Below are positions 47,434 through 55,166 of a DNA stretch of 64,000 bases, piece by piece. Position numbers and translations under genes: made by a program. A model generated the notes under the pieces. That model saw only the letters and a list, made by a program, of their open reading frames with translations, was not told where the DNA came from and did no database searches. Position 1 is the first letter of the stretch, and every line of letters starts with the position of its first letter. The DNA is from Gammaproteobacteria bacterium (lineage in GTDB: Bacteria > Pseudomonadota > Gammaproteobacteria > Tenderiales > Tenderiaceae), in assembly GCA_016200485.1 (NCBI GenBank), contig JACQEP010000025.1, positions 28,868-92,867 on the forward strand, written 5' to 3'.

Positions 47434-49179
47434 TTACTCACTACACAAGGCATAAACTTCTTCCATGGAGGTTTTCCCTGCACGTGCCAGCGCCAAGGCA
47501 TTTTCCCGCAAACTACGCATCCCGTTCACCTTGGCCACCGCCGCTATCTCACGCACCGGTCGGCCTTTAAGAATCAAATCCTGAATCTCCGCCGTCACGG
47601 GCAGCAACTCTGTCACTGCGGTACGTCCCTGATAACCGGTGTAATGGCACTTATAACAACCATCGCCCCGGAAAAATCGTTCCTGTGCACTCAGATTCAA
47701 TACTTTACGCACATGCGGCTCGACGATCTCCTCTGCGCTGCACTCCGGGCAATTGAGCCGCACCAAACGCTGTGACATCACACCAAGTAAGGTCGAGCAC
47801 AATAAATAAGGTTCGATGCCCATATCAACCAAGCGCACAACAGTCGATGGTGCATCATTGGTATGCAAGGTGCTGAATACCAGATGTCCGGTCAGCGCCG
47901 CCTTATTGGCAATATCCGCAGTTTCGGCATCACGAATCTCACCAATCATGATCACGTCCGGATCATGGCGCAGAAAATGTTTCAGTGCTTCGGCAAAGGT
48001 GTAACCTTTAACCAGACAAACCTGCACCTGTTCGGCGCCATCCATGTCATATTCAACCGGATCTTCCACCGTGAGGATATGCGGATTATTACGTTTGATC
48101 TCATTGAGAAGCGCATACAAGGTGGTGGATTTTCCCGAACCTGTCGGCCCTGCCACCAGAAACATACCGGTGGGTCTTGCCATCAAGCGCCGCAACATAG
48201 CCAAATCACTGTCACTTAATCCCAACTCATCCAGCGGCCGCAAACCCACGTCTTTATCGAGAATACGGATGACCACACTCTCGCCATGAATGGTGGGAAT
48301 CACCGAAATCCGCAAATCAATCTGTTTACCGGCACGTATCAAACGCGCATGCCCATCTTGTGGCACCCGCCGTTCGGCGATATCCATCTGGCCAGTGATC
48401 TTCACTCGGCTGACCAACGCCGGCAGCAGATTGCATGACAACGTCCGCACCAGTAACATGTGTCCATCGACACGATAATAAACGCTGACTTTACTGCGCT
48501 CAGGGCGGATATTGATATCCGATGCCCCGCGCAACACGGCTTGCAGAACGATGGCATTGAGCAGGCGCACAATCGGTTTCTTCTGCGCCTCTTGTTCAAT
48601 CAAATGAATGGATTCACTGCTCGGGATCGGGTCAGCGATCGGATCCATCTCCAGATCTTCCAGTGCCTCAAACTCTTCATGACGGCTGTAATACTTGCCC
48701 AGCGCGGTGGCAATATCATCCGCCGAGGCCATCACCACTTCGAGCTTGCGCTTGCTGCCGAAACGCAACGCCTCCACGGCCGCATGATCCAGCGGATTCA
48801 TCATCGCCACCACCAAGGCACCATCAATCTCCGCCAGCGGCAAGACCCGATACTGCACCGCCACCTCTGGCAGAATGGCGGTCAACAAGTTTGGTGGGAC
48901 CTCATAGTTTTCAAGCTTGACGTAGGGAATCGCCAGCTTGCGCGCCAAGGCGATATTGAGCTGCTCGGCAGTCACACGTCCGGCCTCGACTAAAACCTGC
49001 CCCAGATGGCGACGGCCAGTCAGAAACCGGCTCTGCGCCTGTAGCGCCTGATCGAGCTGGTCGTGGGTAATCAATTCCTCATCCAGCAACACCTCACCCA
49101 GTCGCCGATCCGGCATTCTTCTGTGCACGCTAAGCAAGACCCGCAGGTCCGCCGCTCCCTTTAAGACAAACTCCCTCAT
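47434..49179 (-). CDS. GspE/PilB-family secretion or pilus assembly ATPase with MshEN-type N-domain
   Basis: Hexameric AAA-like motor of type II secretion or type IV pilus assembly, 581 residues from the ATG at 49179 after a GGAGGGAAA site. N-terminal T2SSE_N/MshEN-like pair: 'RRLGEVLLDEELITHDQLDQALQAQ' (26-50) and 'HLGQVLVEAGRVTAEQLNIALARK' (58-81), the pattern of the c-di-GMP-binding MshEN motif. ATPase core: Walker A 'GPTGSGKST' (344-352), Asp box 'TVEDPVEYDMDG', Walker B 'VIMIGEIRDAETADIA' and His box 'GHLVFSTLHTNDAP'. A four-cysteine zinc knuckle ('LNCPECS', 'CYKCHYTG') follows. No pilus or secretion genes are beside it. It diverges from a diguanylate cyclase. Confidence 0.9.
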   Translation of the reverse strand: MREFVLKGAADLRVLLSVHRRMPDRRLGEVLLDEELITHDQLDQALQAQSRFLTGRRHLGQVLVEAGRVTAEQLNIALARKLAIPYVKLENYEVPPNLLTAILPEVAVQYRVLPLAEIDGALVVAMMNPLDHAAVEALRFGSKRKLEVVMASADDIATALGKYYSRHEEFEALEDLEMDPIADPIPSSESIHLIEQEAQKKPIVRLLNAIVLQAVLRGASDINIRPERSKVSVYYRVDGHMLLVRTLSCNLLPALVSRVKITGQMDIAERRVPQDGHARLIRAGKQIDLRISVIPTIHGESVVIRILDKDVGLRPLDELGLSDSDLAMLRRLMARPTGMFLVAGPTGSGKSTTLYALLNEIKRNNPHILTVEDPVEYDMDGAEQVQVCLVKGYTFAEALKHFLRHDPDVIMIGEIRDAETADIANKAALTGHLVFSTLHTNDAPSTVVRLVDMGIEPYLLCSTLLGVMSQRLVRLNCPECSAEEIVEPHVRKVLNLSAQERFFRGDGCYKCHYTGYQGRTAVTELLPVTAEIQDLILKGRPVREIAAVAKVNGMRSLRENALALARAGKTSMEEVYALCSE

Positions 49180-49380
49180 TTTCCCTCCCTGTCTCCACCC
49201 TATCACGGCCTGAATCCGCCGGAAAACCGGGCAAACCCTTGCCCCCAATGGCGCCAATACCTTGACAAACCCCCTACCTACCCTCAGATAGGGTTTTATA
49301 ATCTATTGATTTTTAATAAACAGCTCGCTAAAATGCGGACTTGGCACGGGTTTCGCATTACCCTAAGCAGGAGGTCGACT

Positions 49381-50325
49381 ATGACGACTGCAACGCTGGA
49401 AACCACTCAATTCAAACAGCCCCGCTATGACCGGCTGGGAAATCTTGCGCTCGCTTTGGCGCAGGAAGAATCCGCAGGCGGCCAAAAGGATCTTGAAAAA
49501 GCCCTGCGCATCTCGGGAATCCTGCAAACCAGTCTCGAAGTCAAAGATGTCATCGAGATTTTCGCGCATCAGATTTCACGCCTGATCAAGTACGATCATC
49601 TGCAATACATCAATGCCGATCATAACATTGACCAGCTCATTGGCACACCCGGCAGCAACGCCTACACTTATCGTTTGGTGGTATCCGGTCAGTCGCTAGG
49701 GGAAATCATTTTCAGCCGCGGCCGCAAATTCAGCCCCAAAGAAACCAACCTGGTCGAAACCCTGCTCTGTGGCCTGGTGTACCCCCTGCGTAATGCCCTG
49801 CTTTATCGCAAGGCGCTGGACACCGCTTACCGTGATCCGCTGACCGGCGCCCACAATCGCGCTGCCTGGATCTCCACCATCAACCGTGAAATTGGCCTTG
49901 CCCATCGTTACGGCACACCGCTGGCACTGCTGGCCCTGGATATCGATCACTTCAAGAAGATCAACGACACCTTCGGCCACACCATGGGTGATTGTGTCAT
50001 CCGCGCCGTAGTTGAATCAGCAGCGGCTACCATTCGCAGTTCCGACATGGTATTCCGTTACGGTGGCGAAGAATTCCTGGTACTGCTCAGCAATACCAGC
50101 GTCGAGGGCGCTTCCTTGCTGGCAGAACGTTTGCGCCAAAAGATCGCAGACACCACTATCATTTGTGATGGCGTACATGTCTCTGCCACGGTCAGTATCG
50201 GGGTTTCCTATCGGGAAGTGAACGACACGCCTGAAACCCTGTTCGTCAAAGCCGACAAAGGTCTCTACATGGCCAAAAACAGTGGCCGCAATTCGGTCAA
50301 GCTCTATACCGGGGAAGCCCCCTAA
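49381..50325 (+). CDS. diguanylate cyclase with GAF-like sensor domain
   Basis: 314-residue soluble protein from the ATG at 49381 (GGAGGTCG site upstream). An N-terminal GAF-like part (about 35-145, 'ALRISGILQTSLEVKDVIEIFAHQISRLIKYDHLQYI') precedes a GGDEF domain with 'RDPLTGAHNRAAW' (151-163), 'LALDIDHFKKINDTFGH' and the active site GGEEF (228-232). The inhibitory I-site RSSD is at 219-222, five residues before the active site. It should make c-di-GMP with product feedback. It is divergent from the ATPase gene whose N-domain has c-di-GMP-type motifs. Confidence 0.92.
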   Translation: MTTATLETTQFKQPRYDRLGNLALALAQEESAGGQKDLEKALRISGILQTSLEVKDVIEIFAHQISRLIKYDHLQYINADHNIDQLIGTPGSNAYTYRLVVSGQSLGEIIFSRGRKFSPKETNLVETLLCGLVYPLRNALLYRKALDTAYRDPLTGAHNRAAWISTINREIGLAHRYGTPLALLALDIDHFKKINDTFGHTMGDCVIRAVVESAAATIRSSDMVFRYGGEEFLVLLSNTSVEGASLLAERLRQKIADTTIICDGVHVSATVSIGVSYREVNDTPETLFVKADKGLYMAKNSGRNSVKLYTGEAP

Positions 50326-50340
50326 GCCGTGAACTTGATC

Positions 50341-50388
50341 GGCCGATAACTTCCTTGTAAAAATCTCACCCAGGGAGGGTTATCGGCC
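50341..50388 (+). promoter_or_regulatory. inverted repeat enclosing the ribosome-binding site of the small periplasmic protein gene
   Basis: Perfect 10-bp arms GGCCGATAAC (50341-50350) and GTTATCGGCC (50379-50388). The 3' arm directly abuts the ATG at 50389 and the Shine-Dalgarno GGGAGGG (50373-50379) is at its 5' edge. It could be a terminator-like or translation-modulating hairpin, or an operator. No T-run follows, so it is not a simple terminator. Confidence 0.5.
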
Positions 50389-50676
50389 ATGATCCACCGT
50401 CTGCTTCTCATCGGCGCCTGTTTAATCTGCCTGGCACCTCCCAGTTATGCCGTTGATACCCCAAAGGCTACTGAAGAAAACACCCTGACTGTCGGCAGCA
50501 TGCCTGCGCGCGGCATGACGATGCCCCAGGTCGAGCAATATTTCGGCGCTCCCCAGCAAAAAATCGATGCCGTCGGCCGCCCGCCCATCAGCCGCTGGGT
50601 GTACGAAGGATTTATCGTCTATTTTGAAGGCCAACACGTCATTCACGCCCTGGCTACTAGCGAAGCCTCCGAATAA
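50389..50676 (+). CDS. small conserved periplasmic protein of unknown function
   Basis: 95 residues with a signal peptide (about 1-22, 'LLLIGACLICLAPPSYAVD'). The mature part has 'GMTMPQVEQYFGAPQQKIDAVGRPPISRWVYEGFIVYFEGQHVIHALA', a pattern reminiscent of SmpA/OmlA-like small modules ('G...V...lG.P'). I recognise the pattern as recurrent in gammaproteobacteria but know no function. It lies 63 bases after the diguanylate cyclase and 74 before aguA, on the same strand. Confidence 0.75.
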   Translation: MIHRLLLIGACLICLAPPSYAVDTPKATEENTLTVGSMPARGMTMPQVEQYFGAPQQKIDAVGRPPISRWVYEGFIVYFEGQHVIHALATSEASE

Positions 50677-50750
50677 GTATAATTCCTTCCTCGTTTTCCC
50701 CTGCGGCCGGATACAGCGCGCTGATAAAGGTTGCCACTGAGGATGATCTA

Positions 50751-51779
50751 ATGCATTTACCCGCCGAATGGGCGCCACAAAGCGCCGTAATGCTCACTTG
50801 GCCCCACAGTCATAGCGACTGGCAGCCGTGGCTCAAGCGCGTCGAACCGGTATTTACCGAAATTGCCTACCAGGTCGCTAGGCGCCAGAAATTACTTATT
50901 TCGTGCTGGGATGATGAACACGCGGCCCATGTCCGCCGCTTGCTGATTAATCGCAAATCCACGGAAGAAAACCTGCGCCTGTTCATCGTACCCTCCAACG
51001 ACACCTGGGCCCGCGATCATGGCCCGATTACTGTCCTGCAAGATGGAAAACCCATGCTGCTCGATTTCGGTTTCAACGGCTGGGGCAAAAAATACGATGC
51101 CAATTTCGACAATCAGATCACACGCCAGTTACATAAACTCGGCGCTTTTGGCGATACCAACATCGAAACTATCGACATGGTGCTTGAAGGCGGCAGCATC
51201 GATGTCGATGGCAAAGGCACTTTGCTCACCACCAAGCACTGTTTGTTGACCCCGACGCGCAATCCGCATTTAAGCCAACAGGATATCGAAAAGCGACTGC
51301 AGCGATGGCTGGGCGTCGATCACATTTTATGGCTGGAACATGGCCATCTCGCCGGCGATGACACCGACAGTCACGTCGATACCCTCGCCCGGTTTTGCGA
51401 CGCACACACCATCTGTTATGTCAGTTGTGATGATCCGCAGGATGAACATTATGCCGATCTCAAGAAAATGGAGCAGGAACTGCAAAGTTTCCGCACTAAA
51501 ACGGGTGAACCCTATCGTCTGGTACCGTTGCCTTGGCCCAAAGCCAAATACAACGAGGATGGCGCACGTTTACCGGCGACCTATGCCAATTTTCTGATCA
51601 TCAATGGCGCCGTACTGCTACCCACTTATGGCGATGAAAAAGACATGCTCGCCTTTGCGCAACTCGCGGAATGCTTTCCCAACCACGAAATCATTTCCAT
51701 CGATTGCGCGCCGCTGATCATGCAATATGGCAGTCTGCATTGCGTTACCATGCAAATTCCTGCTGACGTCGTAAAATAA
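50751..51779 (+). CDS. aguA: agmatine deiminase
   Basis: Converts agmatine to N-carbamoylputrescine; 342 residues, the length of bacterial AguA. It starts 'LPAEWAPQSAVMLTWPHSHSDW', has 'PSNDTWARDHGPITV' (substrate Trp/Asp), 'DMVLEGGSIDVDGKGTLLTTKHCLL', the catalytic His in 'LEHGHLAGDDTDSHVDTLARF', and a C-terminal segment 'SLHCVTMQIP' with the nucleophilic Cys. Thirteen bases separate it from aguB, which takes the next step. Confidence 0.95.
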   Translation: MHLPAEWAPQSAVMLTWPHSHSDWQPWLKRVEPVFTEIAYQVARRQKLLISCWDDEHAAHVRRLLINRKSTEENLRLFIVPSNDTWARDHGPITVLQDGKPMLLDFGFNGWGKKYDANFDNQITRQLHKLGAFGDTNIETIDMVLEGGSIDVDGKGTLLTTKHCLLTPTRNPHLSQQDIEKRLQRWLGVDHILWLEHGHLAGDDTDSHVDTLARFCDAHTICYVSCDDPQDEHYADLKKMEQELQSFRTKTGEPYRLVPLPWPKAKYNEDGARLPATYANFLIINGAVLLPTYGDEKDMLAFAQLAECFPNHEIISIDCAPLIMQYGSLHCVTMQIPADVVK

Positions 51780-51791
51780 GGGGCCTCGGCA

Positions 51792-52682
51792 ATGACGCAG
51801 AAGAAACTAAAAATCGGTTTGGTACAGCGTGCATGCACCAGCGATCTAAAAGCAAACTTACAAGGCAACCTTGACGGCATCCGCCAGGCGGCCAAGCAAG
51901 GCGCGCAACTGGTACTGCTTCAAGAATTACATAACAGCCTTTATTTTTGCCAAACTGAAGACACGGCGCAATTTGATCTTGCCGAAACCATTCCTGGCCC
52001 CAGCACCGAAGCCATTGGCAAAGTGGCGGCTGAATGTGGCGTAGTCGTCGTCAGTTCACTATTTGAAAAACGCGCTGCCGGCCTTTATCACAACACCTCC
52101 GTTGTCTTCGAACGCGACGGCAAAATCGCCGGTCGTTATCGCAAGATGCACATCCAGGACGATCCTGGTTTTTATGAAAAATTTTATTTCACGCCTGGTG
52201 ATCTTGGATTTGAACCGATTACCACTTCCGTCGGCAAACTCGGCGTCTTGGTATGCTGGGATCAATGGTATCCCGAAGCAGCGCGGCTGATGACGCTGGC
52301 TGGCGCTGAATTACTACTCTACCCCACCGCCATCGGCTGGGATCCGCGTGACAACAAAGATGAACAAAACCGCCAGCGCGATGCCTGGGTCACCATTCAA
52401 CGTGCGCATGCCATCGCTAACGGCGTCCCAGTGATCGTCGCCAATCGCACCGGCCACGAGGCTGATCCTTCCGGCCACAGTAAGGGCATTCAATTTTGGG
52501 GCACTAGCTTCATCGCCGGGCCTCAAGGCGAAATCCTTGCCGAAGCATCTATCGATAACCCAGAGATTCTGGTCACAGAAGTCGATCTCGGCCGCAGCGA
52601 ACAGGTACGCCGCATCTGGCCCTACCTGCGCGATCGCCGCATCGATGCCTACAGTGATCTCACTAAACGATATCGCGATTGA
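51792..52682 (+). CDS. aguB: N-carbamoylputrescine amidohydrolase
   Basis: Nitrilase-family hydrolase of 296 residues that yields putrescine. The catalytic triad is visible: Glu in 'LVLLQELHNSLYF', Lys in 'GRYRKMHIQDDPGFYEKFYFTPGD' and Cys in 'LGVLVCWDQWYPEAARLM'. 'GHEADPSGHSKGIQFWGTSFIAGPQGE' is characteristic of this subfamily. With aguA it forms the agmatine route to putrescine. Confidence 0.95.
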   Translation: MTQKKLKIGLVQRACTSDLKANLQGNLDGIRQAAKQGAQLVLLQELHNSLYFCQTEDTAQFDLAETIPGPSTEAIGKVAAECGVVVVSSLFEKRAAGLYHNTSVVFERDGKIAGRYRKMHIQDDPGFYEKFYFTPGDLGFEPITTSVGKLGVLVCWDQWYPEAARLMTLAGAELLLYPTAIGWDPRDNKDEQNRQRDAWVTIQRAHAIANGVPVIVANRTGHEADPSGHSKGIQFWGTSFIAGPQGEILAEASIDNPEILVTEVDLGRSEQVRRIWPYLRDRRIDAYSDLTKRYRD

Positions 52683-52737
52683 TAAAAACGGCTAAAATGG
52701 ATCTAGCCATCCCAATTTTTAATACATCGAGAAAAAT

Positions 52738-53859
52738 ATGATTGTCATTCTGCAACCCAACATCGACAAAATCGGCCAGGAATACGGCAACATCATGGCC
52801 TACCTGGCCAACCAGCCACGGATTCAGGTGCGAGTCCATGAAGAGACTGGCGCCCAGCAAGTACTTACCGAACTCTATTTAATTGGTGACACCAAGACCC
52901 TGAGTGCGGATGAGATCAAAAGCTTTCCCGGTGTCGAACGTGTGGTACGCGTATCGCAGGAATATCGCGTCCTTGGCCGTCACAAAGATGATACCCGCTC
53001 CACCCATTTTGAATACAAGGGTGTCAGATTCGGCCAGGACACGCTCAACATCTTCGCCGGCCTCTGCGCCGTCGATAATCCGACCCATGTTGAGTTGATG
53101 ATGAAGGCGTTGCAGGAACACGGCCAGGTCTGCACTCGCATGGGCGCCTACAAACCACGCACCAATCCCTACGCCTTCCAGGGCCACGGCGCCAGCTGCC
53201 TGCCCTATGTTTTCGAATTGGCAGGCAAATACGGCATTAAGGTAATCGCGATGGAAGTTACCAGCGAACATCATGTCGAAGAGATTAAAGCGGCGCTCGA
53301 ACAAACCGGCCATCCTACTGGCGTTATGTTACAAATCGGTACCCGCAACACTCAGAATTTCGAACTACTCAAGGTCGTCGGCCGGCAACAGGAAATGCCC
53401 GTGCTGCTCAAGCGCGGTTTCGGCATCACACTGGAAGAATCGCTCAATGCTGCTGAATATCTGGCCAGCGAAGGCAATCGCAAAGTGGTGTTTGGTTTGC
53501 GCGGCATGAAAACCAACATGGGTGATCCGCACCGCAACTTCGTCGACTTCGCCCATGTGCCGGTGGTCAAACGCCTCACCCGGATGCCAGTCTGTATTGA
53601 TCCTTCACACTCGGTCGGCAACCGTGAACGTTCACCCGAAGGCATCCTCGATGTTTTCAACGTCACCGCGCAAGGCATCATCGCTGGCGCTAACATGGTA
53701 TTGGTCGACTTTCACCCTGTGCCGAGCAAGGCCTTGGTCGATGGCCCACAAGCCCTGCTGATGGAAGAACTACCCAAGTTCCTGGAAGACTGCCGCATTG
53801 CGCGCGAGGCTTATGAGAAACGCTGCAAGCTGCTGGCGCCATTGAAGCTAACGACTTAG
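52738..53859 (+). CDS. divergent class I-beta DAHP synthase paralogue
   Basis: 373-residue relative of the DAHP synthase at 33116, with the same N-terminal ACT-like domain (about 1-75, 'MIVILQPNID...VRVHEETGAQQVLTELYLIG') and barrel. Shared motifs are 'GAYKPRTNPYAFQG', 'QIGTRNTQNFELLK' and 'CIDPSHSVG'. Differences at normally fixed places: 'IFAGLCAVDN' instead of 'IAGPCSVE' (Cys110 kept), 'VFGLRGMKTN' instead of 'IFCERGVRSF', and the metal Glu of 'LIEAHP' is Asp in 'LVDFHP'. It could be a feedback-insensitive or altered-specificity enzyme. It sits 55 bases after aguB; no other aromatic genes are adjacent. Confidence 0.85.
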   Translation: MIVILQPNIDKIGQEYGNIMAYLANQPRIQVRVHEETGAQQVLTELYLIGDTKTLSADEIKSFPGVERVVRVSQEYRVLGRHKDDTRSTHFEYKGVRFGQDTLNIFAGLCAVDNPTHVELMMKALQEHGQVCTRMGAYKPRTNPYAFQGHGASCLPYVFELAGKYGIKVIAMEVTSEHHVEEIKAALEQTGHPTGVMLQIGTRNTQNFELLKVVGRQQEMPVLLKRGFGITLEESLNAAEYLASEGNRKVVFGLRGMKTNMGDPHRNFVDFAHVPVVKRLTRMPVCIDPSHSVGNRERSPEGILDVFNVTAQGIIAGANMVLVDFHPVPSKALVDGPQALLMEELPKFLEDCRIAREAYEKRCKLLAPLKLTT

Positions 53860-53865
53860 GCGGTC

Positions 53866-54013
53866 AAAACCTAACGCGGAGACGCAAAGACGCGGAGGAA
53901 AAAACGTCAATCCACGAATGACGATAAGAAACACTAAGAAAACCGAGAGATAAATATTGAATATCTTTGTGGTTAGTTTCCCTCTGCGTCTTTGCGTCTC
54001 CGCGTTGGATTTT
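53866..54013. repeat. inverted-repeat element, family A copy 5
   Basis: Outer arms 'ACCTAACGCGGAGACGCAAA' and 'TCTTTGCGTCTCCGCGTTGG'; the interior starts with an inner 'AATCCACGAATGACG' motif. It fills the gap between the convergent DAHP synthase paralogue and murI. Confidence 0.9.
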
Positions 54014-54017
54014 TTCA

Positions 54018-54812
54018 CTACACCGGCAGCAATTGAACTTTCACTTCATTGGCCCACAAGCGGCCAATAATCTCTTCTGCACTCACAACATCACCACTTG
54101 TCCACCATTGCACAGATGCATCGCCGTTAACTGGCGACAACAAATGATGTTCATCCAATTGCTGGCGCAAACGGCGCGCCACGGCGGCTCCGCTGTCGAT
54201 AATCTGCACGTTGTCACCAATTATGCGAGCGATCTGCTGCCGCACCAGCGGGTAATGGGTACACCCCAGAATTAACGCATCTACCTCCGCTGCCAACAAG
54301 GGCACGAGATATTGCGCTAACAAACGGTTCAACGCCGCCGATTCAAAATCACCCTTTTCGATTTCCTCTACCAAGCCCGGACAAGGTTGACTCACAACCT
54401 GCACCTGGTCCGCATATTGTTTCACCAGCACATCAAACTTTTCACTCTTCAGCGTTCCTGCCGTTGCCAATACACCAATCCGGCCATTACGGCTGGCTAG
54501 TACCGCCGGTTTAACTGCTGGTTCCATGGCAATGATGGGGATAGCGTAACATGCCCGTAGCGCAGTCACCGCAGCCGCCGTTGCCGTATTACATGCCATC
54601 ACAATCGCCTTTGCCCCACGACTGACTAGAAACTCAGTGCAGGCCATACTGCGTTGCACAATAAAATCCACACCCTTATCACCATAGGGGGCGTATTTCG
54701 AATCGGCGATATACAGCAAGGATTCATCCGGTAACAGCGCGTGGATTTCCCGAAGCACGGAAATTCCGCCAATCCCGGAATCAAATACCCCAACAGATGA
54801 AAAACGATTCAT
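54018..54812 (-). CDS. murI: glutamate racemase
   Basis: Makes D-glutamate for peptidoglycan. From the ATG at 54812 ('MNRFSSVGVFDSGIGG') it is 264 residues. Conserved points are 'GVFDSGIGGISVLREI', 'YIADSKYAPYGDK', the first catalytic Cys in 'AIVMACNTATAAAV' and the second in 'ALILGCTHYPLVRQQI'. The frame extends 14 codons upstream without conserved sequence. Confidence 0.94.
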   Translation of the reverse strand: MNRFSSVGVFDSGIGGISVLREIHALLPDESLLYIADSKYAPYGDKGVDFIVQRSMACTEFLVSRGAKAIVMACNTATAAAVTALRACYAIPIIAMEPAVKPAVLASRNGRIGVLATAGTLKSEKFDVLVKQYADQVQVVSQPCPGLVEEIEKGDFESAALNRLLAQYLVPLLAAEVDALILGCTHYPLVRQQIARIIGDNVQIIDSGAAVARRLRQQLDEHHLLSPVNGDASVQWWTSGDVVSAEEIIGRLWANEVKVQLLPV

Positions 54813-55166
54813 GTTGTTTAATACGCTTAATTCTGACTCTAAAGACACTGGCACAACGCGCTACCGGTAATATCTGAGACCAAGTGAGTAAAAAACCATG
54901 CCCATTTTACCTGAGCGATAGCATCCGATACAGCCATCCCACTTGCGACCGGCAACACCCCTGCGCTAAAGCCCCGACAATCTTGACCGATAAATTATAC
55001 AGGCAGTTCAGACGGTTAGACTTCGTTTCTCTGGCTTTGCTCTAAATTCAGAACAAACGCCATTGAACACCAAACATGGGCATGAATCAGTTGCCTCGAT
55101 CTCTCCCTGAAGCCAATCCCAGCCCATGACAACAGCTTTAGTTGTAATCAACAAGGAGAATAACAA
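54813..55166. other. 354-base intergenic region upstream of the cytochrome-porin gene
   Basis: No convincing gene. It should hold the divergent promoters of murI (minus) and the cytochrome-porin gene (plus). A weak candidate for the latter is CCGACA (54974-54979), 16 bases, TATACA (54996-55001), leaving a leader of about 160 bases. An AAGGAGAA ribosome site (about 55149-55156) precedes the ATG at 55167. No repeat of families A or B is present. Confidence 0.5.

Noticed and set aside
49262..49302. TTGACA and TATAAT upstream of the diguanylate cyclase as one promoter
   Set aside because: TTGACA (49262-49267) and TATAAT (49297-49302) are 29 bases apart, too far for one sigma70 promoter. Each may belong to a different weak promoter.
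11020..54013. The 'CGCGGAGACGCAAAGACG' repeats as CRISPR repeats
   Set aside because: Copies are kilobases apart, occur in inverted pairs and have no regular spacers. No array is in the window.
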